64,000 nucleotides of DNA from Platanthera guangdongensis (GCA_039583875.1 CM077151.1:23120208-23184207), one strand, 5' to 3'; counted from the stretch's first letter, positions 28,353 through 43,000 are shown. Made by a program: numbers and translations. The notes: a model not told the origin generated them from the sequence alone.

Positions 28353-28518
28353 CATTAGGCCCATTTGTATAGCATTTATTGCTTTTTCTCTCCTCTCTTT
28401 AGTCTCACATTGTGTATATGACTTTTCTCTCTCTTTCTCTCATCTATATATATGTACTCATTCTTTGTATTTGTATCAAGTGGACATATATACAAGGTTG
28501 GCTTTCTCCATTTCTACA
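28333..28518 (+). repeat. 3' LTR of copia D
   Basis: 186 bp. Against the 5' LTR it has A for C in GCCAAC, T for C in GTCTCAC and T for G in TATATGAC; the rest is identical. Confidence 0.95.
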
Positions 28519-28857
28519 CAATTGAATTTGAACTTCGAAGCTTCAATTCCTCCAAACTGAGTGAAGCTTTTATGATGATTACTATAAAAAAACAGGGTTT
28601 TTTCGGTCTATATTTGAATCCTTTATTTTTTTTATGCATGCACACCTCCTCCGTATCCCTTGACTCGCACCTCTCATTGATTCTCGCTATGCCCGACTCC
28701 CCCATCTCACAACATTGGCCAATAACAACACCACCTTTATAATTTTTTTTAATGTAGTAATAAAAATATGAACATTTCAAGATTCTATAGAGAAGATTTA
28801 AGTAGAGGTTGAATCCCGCTAGTATCTATTTGGAGTGAAATGGGGATCCTCTCTTAG

Positions 28858-29325
28858 GATACACATGACTCGAACCTAGAACACAATATGTACACTGTTT
28901 GATTTAGAATTGTTAATCTCTATGAACATTATCTGTGTCATGATGTGTCAAATCTATAGGTGCTTAGCTACTAAGTGCGACTAGACATGAGTGTATGTTG
29001 AATATGTCTGTAGGTATGTGTGAGGATTTAGGTAGCGTAATAACTATACACTTCACACATCCCTAGACAAAACACTAATGTAGAACCTCTATACGTACAT
29101 GTTCTAACTTGTGATACACATGGCTAGAACCTAGAACACAATGATTACGTATACTGTTTGATTTAGGATTGTTAATCTCTGTGAACATTGTCTATTTGTG
29201 TCATGATGTGTCAAATCTATAGGTGCTTAGCTACTAAGTGCGACCAGACATGATAGTGTCTATTGAATATGCCTCTAGGTATGTGTGAGGATTTAGATAG
29301 CGTAATGACTTTACACTATTCACAA
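28858..29325 (+). repeat. tandem duplication, period about 254 bp
   Basis: Copy 1 begins at 28858 and copy 2 at 29112. Shared blocks include GTCAAATCTATAGGTGCTTA and GGTATGTGTGAGGATTTA. The first copy has an extra tail. There is no coding content. It lies in the intergenic DNA between the convergent host genes. Confidence 0.85.
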
Positions 29326-29627
29326 TTCAAATCTATTTGTTGCTGATCCGACGGATTCACTAATCCCATCTTTAAGTCAAAAAAAAATTTCACCATTATA
29401 TCAAGTGAGAATGCATCCATCTTTTAATTCAAATTATCCAGTGAGAATGCATCCACAACATGAAATGATTACCATCTATTTCCTTCAAATGAAGAGAATC
29501 TGAATCCCAGTATTTCTACATGACTCACCTGGCATACACATGATCTTAAAACGCTCCACAGGAACCCTACCTCGCCTATTCAAAACCCATGCACCAGGTC
29601 AGCATAAACAGCAAACTTTATACATTT

Positions 29628-29631
<4 letters not shown>

Positions 29632-29661
<30 letters not shown>

Positions 29662-29939
29662 CTAGCACATGAGCTTATACTGCTTGAATTTGATGTAGCA
29701 CACACACACTTACAACTAGCACATGTGCTGATACTGCTTGAATTTGATGCAGCGCGCACACACACACACAGGTAGCACATGAGCTAATACTGTTTGAATT
29801 TGATGTAGTCATAACCCTACCTCGCCTATTCACACACACACGCGTGCGCGCACACTTGCCACTAGGACATGAGCTGATACTGCTTGAATTTGATGTAGTC
29901 ATAACCCTGTCTTACAGGAAGTGAAAATACAACAGAGAA

Positions 29940-29996
<57 letters not shown>
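29632..29996. repeat. microsatellite cluster: (CA)n, a 60-bp minisatellite and (GA)n
   Basis: A (CA)n run at about 29632-29660 is followed by about four repeats built on a GCACATGAGCT core plus CTTGAATTTGATGTAG, separated by CA/CG-rich runs (to about 29905). A (GA)n run of about 54 bp follows at 29943-29996. The block is about 0.7 kb downstream of the HD-ZIP IV stop codon. From 28524 to 30705 I see no gene other than the likely 3' UTR of host gene 2. Confidence 0.9.
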
Positions 29997-29998
<2 letters not shown>

Positions 29999-30705
29999 AA
30001 ATAACTAAAGGAACATAGAACAATCTGTTTGCAATAACACAAAAAGGGGGAGGGAAGAGAGAGAAAGAAGGAGAGTCAATGCCCGAACCAACACCCAAAC
30101 AAATGTGGTTTTGTGCTCTCTTCTCACACTGTAGACTACTGCTTTCAGGAACACAAATCTAACAAACACCACATTGCAAGGAGAGTCTGAGGTGCGTTCT
30201 TGACTACTTCCCATCTCCAAATATTTCTCCCACTTTCAACCCCCTCTAAAGTCTAAAGCCTGCCTGATAATCTAATCTTCTTCTTCTTCACTCCCTGCAT
30301 GTCAGCCACAGAGAAACAAATTTCAGCATGAATTCCTATAAATATTTCTAATATGTTTGTATAGTTTCTGTAGAGTAAATTTATAGCAGGGCACCTCCTT
30401 TGGCTACTTGATCTCCCTAAATACAATCATTTTCATAGCACATTTTATATGTACAGAACAATTACATTTTAGCTCCGTTTGAGGGGACTTATTTTCACCA
30501 ATCAAGTCGCCCGATTCATGCGGTCGTAACCGCTTGACCTGTGAAAATAAGTCCTCCCAAACAAAGCCTTTATGTGTATAATCACTTTCAAACCCTACCT
30601 CGCCTATTCACACACATGCGCGCACACGTCATAACAGCATAAAAAAGAAGAATTTATTTATTTATCACAAACTCACCATTGTTGTGGAGAGCAAAGCCGT
30701 TGAGC

Positions 30706-31086
30706 TCACTGCACACCCTCTCCCGACACAGCGGCCTTGATCCTTTCCACGGTGCAGGCAATGAGGTTGTTCACCGTAGCAACTGAGCCGAGAGACAGCT
30801 TCGCCGTCGGCACCGAGTCAACCAGAATCTGAAACGCCACCGTCAGCAGGGAGCCGCCCGACCCATCTTCTCCGAGTCCGCTCAGACAGCCCTCGCCCGA
30901 TCCGTCGGAGCCGTCGGGCAGGATGGCGAAGCCCGAAGGAAGGAGCGCGACATAGTCGGGATCGCCGCCATTGAGGACGACATTCATTGCGACGACATCC
31001 ACCGGAGCGTAGATCACGTAGGAGCCGGTGACGTCGGTGGAGCTCTCCTGGAGGATCAGCATGTTGCTTTGGCTTGAATTTGTGCT
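30706..31086 (-). CDS. HDG2-like, last coding exon
   Basis: 381 bp including TGA at 30706-30708. The acceptor is AAACCAG on the minus strand beyond 31086. It encodes [47 protein letters not shown], a short Gly/Ser-rich insert, and the conserved end [20 protein letters not shown]. Confidence 0.92.
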   Translation of the reverse strand, partial: STNSSQSNMLILQESSTDVTGSYVIYAPVDVVAMNVVLNGGDPDYVALLPSGFAILPDGSDGSGEGCLSGLGEDGSGGSLLTVAFQILVDSVPTAKLSLGSVATVNNLIACTVERIKAAVSGEGVQ

Positions 31087-34000
31087 CTGGTTTCAGAAGG
31101 GAGGAATGAATCCAACGGTCAATTTAATTTGAATAGTTTGTGGAGATTGTGAAGGAAGTGATTTACGTTTACTCGAAGCAGGGAGACGCAGTTGCCGTGG
31201 TCACGACCGTTGGCGATGTGAGCCATCTCTTGCACTACGCCGCCATTGGAGAGGATATCCCACTGTCACAATGAAAACCATGTAAATGTTTAAATTTTCA
31301 ACTGCAAGCCACACATACTTTCAAGATAAAATTGTTGCTCTGAGTAAATTTTTACAAATTTTTTTTAAAAAATTGTTGCATCCTCGAAATACCGGTTTTT
31401 AGCGCTCTGCATTCCAATCTTAAAAATTGACACTTCGCATCCCCTCATTTTAGATCTCAGCCCAAAATTTTAGGAATATTTAGATCCGAGCAACATCAAA
31501 AAATGTTCATTTTAGTTGTTTGCACCGGATCTAAAAGCCCTTGAATGAGCATTTTTGGTGCTTCACGAACTTAAATATCCTTGAAATTTCGGTCTGAGAG
31601 TGAAAAGTGTCGGAAATCGGTAATTGGTGATGCAAAGTGACAATTTTAAAAATTTGAGACGCAAAGTGTCAAAAACTCATATCTCAGGAGTGCAAAGTGT
31701 CAAAAAAAACCAATTTATTACTATTGTTTGTGTTTTAAGGATGAATTGATAATATACAGCAGAAAGAGAAAATCACATTTGCAGAGAGGCGGCAAACACA
31801 TAAATTTGAAAAGGGGATTTCAATTTTCAAATAGATTTAAGATTGATGGAGCAAATTACAGCCTTTCACAAGCAACTGGTCCAGTTGAAGAAGCCCAACG
31901 AGGAACATACCTCGCTCCTAGTACTTTCGTCGCGGAGAAAATCGAAGACCCTCTTCGGCTCCACCGGTATCCAGAATGAAGTCGCGGCATTCAGAACGAT
32001 GCCGGGAGGCCTGCCAGGATCGTCGACGCTCTTCCTTGTCATCACCCTCACGTCCTCGGCTCCGCTTCCGGAAAGCGTCGTCCACTGATGAGTTGTCGAC
32101 GCGCTCACACCTCCGCAAAAGCTAACCACCATCCTCTCAGCCAGTTTCAGCATGCTCCTCCTCCCCTCTGCTGTGGTTATCACTGTTCCATCAATTCAAT
32201 GTTTGAAGTTAGAACAGAGATTATAATTGTATTTGTTTGCTATTTCACTGAATAATTATGTCCGCCGCAATTCTCAATGCCGGCTCACCTCCGATATCGC
32301 CGGAGGGGATGCTGCTGGCCATGACGCTCGCGAGGCGTTCGCACTGTCGATCCAAAGTGGAGACCCATCTCTTCGCACCAAATGCAAGCCCGGAGCTCAC
32401 CAACGGCCTGTACATGCTGTGAACCGATCGATCGTCGGTCTCAACGTGCTCGACCCAAGTCACCTGCACATTTAAAGAAGCCGGGGGGTCCAAGTTATAA
32501 CAAAGTTTCACGGGCGCAGGTGATTGGTTTAACGGCACCGCAGTTGCTCACCTTTGAGTACCCATTGGGCATTTCTTGTATCAGGCACCCTGAGGGCCTC
32601 CGCCGGCATCTCACGTGGGTGCTCTGACGGAGGCTGTCCAAGGAAACGTCGACGACCGCCCAAGTTCCATCGGAATGTTGCTTGCAGTACCGAGCAAAGT
32701 AGCTCTCTCGGGTCGGAACGAGCGGCGACGGGACTTGGAATTCGCTTGTCATCTGATCAACAGATTATGAGAACAATCAAGGGGATGAACTCCGAGCACA
32801 TTCCGGCAGAAATCTCGAAGCAACGGAAGGGGATGCGGGCCGTGAAACACATACCACTTGCAGAGCACCGTTGTAGTTTCCCGCGACTCCGGTGGACAGC
32901 ACCTCGAGCGTCGTCGCCCTCGAGACAATGCCGGAGAACATTGTGGACCATTGATTCTGAAGGAAATCAAAAGCTTAGTTTTTTGGGGGTTGAAGAATGT
33001 GGAATAAACATAAAGCATTGGAATTGAAAGTGTGTTTGGGATTGCTTGAAACGTAACCAAAAGTTTGAATTTTTCTTTCTGCCTTTTGTATTTCTAGCTA
33101 GAACCATTTTGGGGATTTCTCAATCATAGAATAATTTCAGAAATGCAGCTGTATTTCTCAACCATTTTGTATTTCTAGTTGCATTTTGTTAGGGAACGGG
33201 GGTCCGAAGATAACGGCAACCCCCACCGATCAATAGAGTCAAAGCAATAAGAAACAAAACAAAACAACACCACAGATGAACACAGAGATTTACGTGGAAA
33301 ACCTTCACCACTTGAAGGTCAAAAACCACGGGGCACGGCACAACGAAAATCCACTATAATAAATAAGGATTACAAAATTTATCTAGGTTTGCCCAAAACC
33401 TAGAAAGCCCTCTGGATTTGACACACAAATCCACTCCTCTCTACCACCAAGATCAAGCCACAACTTCTCTACAACAAGGATAAAAATCCTACTCTCTCTT
33501 CAAGCAAAATAGCAAACGAAGACAAGAAAGGGTACACCTGAAACCGTAGACGAAGAAGCCCTTGAAACGGTAGAGAAATCTCCTTCCAATAGCACCGAGG
33601 AAACACCTCCTTCAAGCGGCGAAGAACCGCCTACAGCAGCGGCAAAGATTCCTTGCAGCAGCGGGAATGGCGGCCGAGGACGACGCGGGCGCGGCGATGG
33701 CGGCCGGCACAGGCTCGGCGATGGCGGACGAACGATCGCTGCGAGGGGGCTGCGGCTTCAACTCTTTTTCAGACCTAGAAACTTCTATCGGGAGGAAGAT
33801 AAAAGCCACACACACACCGTTTCCAAAAGTCACGCACAGTTTTTAATAAAAACTGCTGCAGTTTTTAAAATATAAAAACTGCCCACTTAGCCTTCCCAGC
33901 AATCCAGCAGAAAAAAAGTAGCCACCTCAAAATCCAGGTTGCAACTCCTGAAAAACTGCACACACTTCACCTTTAGGGGCTGAACCCCAACAAACTCCCC

Positions 34001-37000
34001 CTTCAGACCATAAAGGGGAGTATCCCACCTTGACTCCTTCAGGTGGGGATCATGCCGATCAACCGTCGGCAGAGATCATGCTTTTCCCTTGGGACGACCT
34101 TCGTCATCATGTCCGAGGGATTTTCATCCGTGTGGATCTTCTCCACCACCAACAACTTCTCCTCCACAGCATCCTGAATCCAGTGATACTTCACATCAAT
34201 GTGCTTCGTCCTGGAGTGAAAGGCGGGATTCTTGGCCAAAAATATAGCACTCTGACTGTCACAGAAAACTGTGTACACGTCCTGTCGGAGATTAAGCTCT
34301 AGCATGAACTTCTTCATCCAAATAAGCTCCTTTGACGCCTCAGTCAACGCAATATATTCAGCCTCCGTCGTCGACAATGCCACGCACTTCTGAAGCCTTG
34401 ACTGCCACGACACTGCTCCCCCTCCAAAAGTGACCACGAATCCAGAAGTAGATCTCCTCGTGTCAACATCTCCTGACATATCCGAATCCGAGTACCCACT
34501 AAGTTCTGGTGGACCTCCACCAAACTGTAAACAAAGGTCTGAGGTACCTCGGAGATAGCGGAGTATCCATTTCACAGCACTCCAATGGACTTTCCCTGGG
34601 TTTGCCAAGTAACGGCTCACAGACCCCACAGCATGAGCTATGTCTGGCCTAGTGCAGACCATAACATACATCAGGCTCCCCACTGCGGATGCATAAGGAA
34701 TTTGGCTCATCTCTTCCACCTCCTTCTCAGACGAGGGGCTTTGAGAACTAGAAAGTCTGAAATGCCCGGCCAGAGGAGTAGCAACGGGTTTTACCTTGTC
34801 CATCATGAACCTCTTCAGCACTTTCTCCACATACTCAGACTGAGACAGCCATAGTTGACCAGCACTCCTATCCCTGGTAATTTTCATTCCAAGGATCTTC
34901 CTTGCTGGTCCCAAATCCTTCATTTCAAAGGACTCACTGAGCTCCTTCTTCAACTCAGCTATGCTGGCCTTGTCATCCCCAACAATCAGCATATCATCTA
35001 CGTACAACAACAGAATAGTGAACATCTTCTCAGTCCTCTTCACATACACACAATGATCAACCCTGGTCCGTTGGAATTTGCTCTTCATCATGAAAGAGTC
35101 AAATTTCTTATACCACTGCCTGGGTGCCTGCTTCAACCCATAAAGGCTCTTCTTGAGCCGGCAGACCAGATGATGCTTCCCCTTAGCCACAAAGCCTTCG
35201 GGCTGCTCCATATATAGCTCTTCCTCCAAATCGCCATGCAGAAATGCCGTCTTGACGTCCATCTGCTCGACTTCAAGATCCATGGAGGCAGCCATACCCA
35301 ACACCAGTCTGATAGAGGACATCAACCCATAAAGGCTCTTCTTGAGCCGGCAGACCAGATGATGCTTCCCCTTAGCCACAAAGCCTTCGGGCTGCTCCAT
35401 ATATAGCTCTTCCTCCAAATCGCCATGCAGAAATGCCGTCTTGACGTCCATCTGCTCGACTTCAAGATCCATGGAGGCAGCCATACCCAACACCAGTCTG
35501 ATAGAGGACATTTTCACCACTGGGGAAAAAATCTCGTCGAAATCGACACCTTGTTTCTGACTGAAACCTTTCACCACAAGTCTCGCCTTGTACCTTGGCT
35601 GAGAGCAACTTTCATCCAACTTTAGCTTGAAGACCCACTTGTTCTTCAAAGCTCTCTTCCCTTTGGGCAATGGGACTAAATCATACGTCTCGTTCTTCTG
35701 AAGGGAGTACAACTCCTCTTCCATGGCAGCTGTCCAAGCCTCACGATCTTCGGCACTCTGAGCCTCCACATAGGACTCAGGCTCTCCACTATCTATAAGC
35801 AAAATATACTCATGAGGAGAATACCTGGTATTGGGCCTTCTGACTCTCTCAGATCTGACAAGAGAAACCTCCACCACAGGTGGTACATCAACTGGCAGAG
35901 CTCCCCCTACATCCGGAATCATCTCCTCATCAGGAATAAGCTCACCAACTTCCTCCTCAGCATGCCCATCATCAGCAACAGTCTCTACTGGCCCATCATC
36001 AGCATAGAGTCTCTCCTCCGTAGGTGGAAACTGTGGAACCTGTGACTCCGCAGCATTATGATCACCAACCACTTGATCTTCAACAAAGACCACATCTCTG
36101 CTTCTGATCATTTTCTTGTTCACAGGATCCCAGAGTCTATAGCCAAACTGCTCATGGGGAAATCCCATCAAGATGCACTCCCGGGATTTCTCATCAAGCT
36201 TCGATCTCTCTTCCTTGGGGACATGAACATGAACTTTGCACCCAAACACCCGCACATGTCCGTACGACACTTCCTTTCCGGACCAAACACGCTCTGGAAT
36301 ATCACCATTCAGAGGTGCAGAAGGAGACAGATTTATCAGATGTACAGCAGTTTGCACAGCCTCAGCCCAAAACTGTTTGCTAATGCCAGCTTGAGAAATC
36401 ATACATTTGATCTTCTCAATAATCGTCCTGTTCATCCTTTCTGCTAACCCATTCTGTTGCGGCGTTCTCGGGATTGTCCTTTCATGTACTATGCCATGCC
36501 TTCTGCAGTAAGCGTCGAAGGCACCAGTGTACTCTCCCCCATTGTCAGATCGAACTCGCTTTATTTCTTTCCCGGTCATCTTCTCCACCTTCGCTCTGAA
36601 CTCTTCAAACTTTGCTAGAACATCACTCTTCTGCTTCACAGAATATGCCCAGACTTTCCTGGAGTGATCGTCAATGAACGTCACAAAGTAAGCGGCTCCG
36701 CCCACAGACTTGGGCTCAATAGGACCACACACATCAGTGTGTATCAAGTATAGTAACTCCGCCTTCCTCTTTGGTTCAGAATCAGCAAAGGAAACACGTT
36801 TCTGCTTACCGGCCAAGCAGTGCGAACACGTATCAGGAAGTCCTCCTGATAGCTCCGGAAGGACCTTATTCTTCACCAAGATCTTCAAGTTCTTCTCGCT
36901 GATATGCCCAAGTCTGCGATGCCATAACTCCATAGAGTCGTCATCTGCCGCATTCACACTTGAACCACAGATCTTGGCTTTAGTACGATAAAGGCCACAA

Positions 37001-40000
37001 CACTTCCTTCCTCTGGCTACTACCAAAGAACCCTTTACCAACTTCCAGATCCCTCCACCTTCAATGCTTGTGAAACCACCATCATCAAGCCTACCAATGG
37101 AAATCAGATTCATTCTCAAGTCAGGAATATGTCTGACGCCCTTGAGAATAATCTTCCCCAATTCAGTCTCCAGATGGACATCACCACAACCAACAATCAA
37201 CGACTCACCGGAATTTGCCATCCGGATCACACCAAGATCTCCCGAAGAATAGGTATAGAAGTAATCTCTGTGAGGAGTGCAATGATAGGATGCACCTCCG
37301 TCCACAATCCAGTCTGTGTCAACGCAGTCCTGGCAAGACGACCCACTGCACTGCAAGCATAACGGCTCAGCCTCCACAATCGAAGTCGTCGCATCACCAC
37401 TGGATTCTCCAACCTCCTTGGTCTTGCCCTTCAGGTCTCTTTTCATTTGGAAGCAATCCTTCTTGAAATGACCCTTCTTCTTACAATAGTAGCACTCGAT
37501 ATCCTTCTTAGACTTGCCCCTGGACTTACTCCTGGAACTGTCCCTGTGCTTCACATCCTTCTTCACAGACCGGCCTCTTCCCTCCATGAGAAAAACACCC
37601 GAAGTGGAAGATCCAGAATCCTTCATTCTCAGCTCTTCGTTCAGGAGACAACCAGACACCATCTCCATGGTTACCACGCCATCAGGTGCTGAGTTGCTCA
37701 ACGACACTACTAGAGTCTCCCAACTCTCGGGTAAAGAACTAAGAATCATTAGAGCTTGGAGTTCATCTTCCAAAGTGATCTTCATGGACTCCAACTGATT
37801 GATAATACTTTGAGCAAGGTTCAGATGCTCAGTCATCTGTGAACCTTCCCGGTACTTCAAATTGACAAGCTTCCTAATCAGAAATGCCTTATTACCTGCA
37901 GTCTTCCGCTCATACAAAGCTTCAAGCTTTTTCCATAGGGCCTGAGCCGAGGTCTCCGTGGAAACATGATGAAAAACAGAGTCATCGAGCCACTGTCTAA
38001 TGAACCCTACTGCCTTTCGATCCATTTTCTTCCACTCCTCATCATCCTTAACTGAAGCAGGTCTCCCCGTCAACGGAGCATGGAGATCTTTACAATATAA
38101 GAGATCCTCCATCCGAGGCTTCCAGATGCTCCAATTCTTGCCATTCATACTGACCATCCTTGTGTTCTGTTCCATTGCTTTCTCAAACAACTCTATTACG
38201 GTACACAAGTCGATTTATTTCAAGGGCTTAACAAGAGAGGATAGGGAGCGGACCGATGGTCGTCACCTACCGCACCAAGTTAGAAATCAAGAAATACAAA
38301 CGACTAGCCAAAGAACCTCCCTCTGATACCACTTGTTAGGGAACGGGGGTCCGAAGATAACGGCAACCCCCACCGATCAATAGAGTCAAAGCAATAAGAA
38401 ACAAAACAAAACAACACCACAGATGAACACAGAGATTTACGTGGAAAACCTTCACCACTTGAAGGTCAAAAACCACGGGGCACGGCACAACGAAAATCCA
38501 CTATAATAAATAAGGATTACAAAATTTATCTAGGTTTGCCCAAAACCTAGAAAGCCCTCCGGATTTGACACACAAATCCACTCCTCTCTACCACCAAGAT
38601 CAAGCCACAACTTCTCTACAACAAGGATAAAAATCCTACTCTCTCTTCAAGCAAAATAGCAAACGAAGACAAGAAAGGGTACACCTGAAACCGTAGACGA
38701 AGAAGCCCTTGAAACGGTAGAGAAATCTCCTTCCAATAGCACCGAGGAAACACCTCCTTCAAGCGGCGAAGAACCGCCTACAACAGCGGCAAAGATTCCT
38801 TGCAGCAGCGGGAATGGCGGCCGAGGACGACGCGGGCGCGGCGATGGCGGCTGGCGGTCGGCACAGGCTCGGCGATGGCGGACGAACGATCGCTGCGAGG
38901 GGGCTGCGGCTTCAACTCTTTTTCAGACCTAGAAACTTCTATCGGGAGGAAGATAAAAGCCACACACACACCGTTTCCAAAAGTCACGCACAGTTTTTAA
39001 TAAAAACTGCTGCAGTTTTTAAAATATAAAAACTGCCCACTTAGCCTTCCCAGCAATCCAGCAGAAAAAAAGTAGCCACCTCAAAATTCAGGTTGCAACT
39101 CCTGAAAAACTGCACACACTTCACCTTTAGGGGCTGAACCCCAACACATTTTGGGTACTGTATAAAATTCCTTTGATTCTACAGTTAGGTAGCATGTATA
39201 TGTCCAAAATTAGTTTTTTTTTCTTTCTTCAACTGATGTGAGGGTGATTTGATTATTTATACAAGCAGGGTATTCAATGACTTGTTGTAGGCATTGAGAT
39301 TGTCAATGACATCATGAGCCTCCCAAGTCCCAAATTGGCAGCTTCAATAATTTGTTGATTCAAAATAATGGATGCCAACCAAGACTCAGATCACTTTGCC
39401 ATTAATAGAGTGGTGACTTGTAAAAAGAAGGTTGATTTGGGAGTCATCAGTTGTAGTTGATGTGAGGTTGGGGGATCGAGTTCTGGGCTCAACAACCTAT
39501 CAGCCCAGTGATGGAGTTGTGGATGGGTTGAGGAGTATGGTTCGCGGACCTGATAAGGCCTATTGGGTGGACTCCCTCCTAGTGAGATGCCTGGATAGGT
39601 GGACTTCTGGTCTCGGGGTGGCAGGCAGGCAGGCAGGCGGACTCCTAGCCCTATATTAGCTTCTCTCAAAAAAATGGGCTCCTCTCCAACCTCCGTTTCC
39701 AGCTATAAATTCTTGGTTTCATTGTGTAATTGTCGTCAAGGCCTATGCCGTTGTGTAGTCCATTCGTCGTGGTGATACTCAGTGGAGGCCGTAGAAGGTG
39801 TCGAGGGTTCTAAGAGGCTTTATCTTTTTTTTTTTTGCTTTTCTAAAATTCCTTCATCTCTCTTGTGGACTTTAGATGGATTCATACACTCGTGTATGTC
39901 TCGGTGTGTGTCCGTATATTTGTTTTTGTGGTTGTAGAGGATTTATCTTCATAGCATTTCTTGCAAGTTTATTTCTAGGGATTTCTCAAACAACTTGAAA

Positions 40001-43000
40001 ATTTCAAAGCATTTTCCCCGAGTTCATTATGCATCAAGCATAATGAAAATCCTAACCAAAAAGTTGAATTTTTCTTTCATTATGCATCAATATAAACACC
40101 TCTTGATGCATAATGAAAATCGTCACAAGAAAACATTTTCCCCTAGTTCTCTTCTTAGCTTGGTATCAGAGCGAAGATTACCTTACTCTTTTCTTCTCTG
40201 CCGCCAGTAAAGCCCTTTAATTTTATTTTTTACTAATATGATTTTCTCATCATCACCTTCTTCCTCGAATATCTCCACCATTTCTCAATCCCCTACTATC
40301 ATCATTCTTACAACAATTCACCGCTATTTATCCCTTAAACTTATGTGGGTGTTTAAGGCATTTAGAGGATGTGAATGAGTAGAGTAAATTGTTTCTGTTT
40401 ATGATGTGTGATGAAGAAGATGTACTCTTGATCTCTTTTCATAGTGGATTTTTTGGGCGCGGGTGGTTGTGATTTTTTCCCCGATCTTGGGGTTTTTCCA
40501 CGTTAAATCTTTGTTTGTTTTACTTGTTATTTTTTCTGCGATTTCTTGCGTGTTCACTAGATCTCGTATTCCCTGACAGTGGAGTAGTTGATAATGTTGG
40601 AGAATTTGGCAATAGGTTTGGTGATGGGGGTACTAAGGGAAGTAGAGTAGTTGCGTGATCATGAGGAAATGATAATTGTGTATGTTCAGGAGAGGTTGAT
40701 AAGTGTTGGTAATAAGTGTATTCACCAGTAATAAGTGATAAGATCTCTACTTGCTTATATATAGATTGGCTTGAGAACAATAGTGATATCAATATCGCCC
40801 TTTATTTTGACCATTCTTTTGTTCTCCTTCCAATTTCACTTGCAATCATGAAACACTTATTTGGAGGGGGCACGTTAGAGACTAATCTCCGTGATGTGCG
40901 GTGAGATCTCCGGCGATCTCCAACCACCTCTTTTGATCTCCGTCCGCATCCGTTATTAATTCTCAGCCACCATCAAGCAAGGTCATCTCCCGTCATGCAC
41001 ATTTCAGGATCCAATAGTTAGGGTACTGATTTTGGTGGATTGATACGAATACGAATTGTTGCCCGTTAGAAATGATGTGTTTTGGTTACGGAATCAGACG
41101 CTCGTGTGCGTCGGGTTGTGTGCCCTAAAATATTGTGTCTCCGCTTTCTGGTTGTCTATTGACTTCTGAAACGGTCCCAACCGCACACACCCGCGTGCCT
41201 CTGGCTATGTTTCCTCTAGGGTCGCGGCTCTGGACCCCGCGGGGAGTGCTTAACATCGATCTTCGCCTTTGGGTTTGGATTCAAGGCATACAATTAACAT
41301 TCAAGAGGTACATAAGAGTTGCTTGTAAGAATCCATTTAAAACTACTTACAAGCATGGTTATCAGGATCGCGATCCGGATCCAGATTTTGTAAATCGATT
41401 CGGATCCTACCTAAGATCTAAATCGGCACATCTACGACTAGGATCGCGATCCGGATCTTAGGATCTTTAGGATCGCGATCCTGACCCGATTCTACCAGTC
41501 TGGCCAAAGGTAACTATAAATATGCCAAACCCTATTTCGACCCCATTCAACCGGTCCAACGCCCATAACCCATTTTTTAACCTTATCCCAATCCCGCCTC
41601 ATACTCCATCACAAAATCATATCATGTTGCGTTACCATATCACAAATGTCGATTGTTGACTGCAAACTGAGACCACGAGCATCTTCTTTGCTCGCTTCCT
41701 GTCCAGATTTGTTTTTATTGTTAGTAAATATTTAGTGTCTTACCATAAACTGAAATTGCACTTAATATGATATTATCGTTTTGATTTAATTATTCAAAAA
41801 AAATTAATATAGTAGTTTTAAATACTACTCAATTTATTGATTCTTTTGTTAATTGAACATGAAATTTAATGATATAAAATTCAATTTTATTTTTGTCTTA
41901 ATTTATGAATGTTGTAGGAACTTGCGATCCTCGATCCGATCCTTCGATCTAATACGATCCAACCTCAAAACGATCTCACATAGGATCTTGATCATGACAA
42001 CCATGCTTACAAGTTGTGATGGTCTTCCCTCCTCCATCATCAAAGCTTCATCGTCACTATAAGATTAGATGTATTAACCAAGTATATCTAAACATTAATG
42101 CTTACCCACAACGAGTTATCCATGATCCTTATTGCATGAAAATCCTACTACAATTTCCATAAAAAATTTAATCACTTTATTGTTGCCTTTTCTTATTACT
42201 ATCACAATCTCGGCTTTGAGCTCCTCCACCATACATGCACGTTCATTATTCATAGACATGGAAATTACAAACCCCAACAAATTTGCATTGATCTTCTACA
42301 TTGCTTATAAAGTTGTCTCAATACATGGAGGTATGCCCTTGAATTTTACATGAACCTCCTCCATCATTAGCTCCACTTTAGTCATTCAGGCTTGTAACAC
42401 TACATATCACCAAGTCTCTTGATCTCTAATGGACATACTATATATCTACATTTAGATAGCCTATCATAATTATATTTCCCAACTCTCAGTTTAGCTTTTG
42501 TATTGTAAACTTTTAGTGAACGGGGGTCGCAGGATTGCTATCAATCAACCAAGTACAAGTAAACCACTAGTAAAGAAGATGCAAGAATAACACTTGTATT
42601 ATATTCACTGCTTTATAAGACGAGACATATATTGCAAGACATGATTTCGCAATGCACCCGATGAAGATCAAAAAATAAACAAGTACAGAAAATTGGTGGA
42701 CTGATCACCAAGACCGCTTAGTCGCCAGACCTCACCTCTAACCGCGAGGTTGCGAGAACAACTTTTTGGAGCTTCACTATTCCCTGTTCCATATGATACA
42801 AATTCGAGGGCAAGACATTATGTGATCTAGGGGCGAGCATTAACTTAATGTCATTATCGATATATAGAAAACTGGGTTTGAGAGAAATCTCCAAGACTTC
42901 CATAACCTTGCAGTTGGCCGATAGGACCCTAGCATTTCCAAAGGGGATAGTTGAGGATGTACTAATAAAGGTGGATAAGTTTATTTTTTCGGCAGATGTT

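Larger units (their letters stand above)
23316..28518 (+). mobile_element. Ty1/copia LTR retrotransposon D, apparently intact
   Basis: A complete 5203-bp copia element. It has LTRs 23316-23501 and 28333-28518 (186 bp each, three differences), a primer-binding site at 23502, a leader, one uninterrupted gag-pol frame (24243-28352) and a polypurine tract at 28325-28332. A perfect 5-bp target duplication CAATT lies at 23311-23315 and 28519-28523. It sits between the two host genes. All domains are present with their catalytic residues, so it could be autonomous. Elements A, B and C are older relatives. Confidence 0.97.
33187..39146 (-). mobile_element. young Ty1/copia LTR retrotransposon E (Tnt1/Tork-like) in the HDG2-like intron
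   Basis: A 5960-bp element with LTRs 33187-33992 and 38334-39146, TG...CA ends and a perfect 5-bp duplication CATTT (33182-33186 and 39147-39151). A single gag-pol frame runs 38208-34039. The LTRs differ by three substitutions and one 7-bp indel, so the insertion is very recent. It is in the same orientation as the host gene and begins about 230 bp upstream of the next exon's acceptor. Its family differs from copia A-D: different gag, Tnt1-like integrase and RT. Confidence 0.97.
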
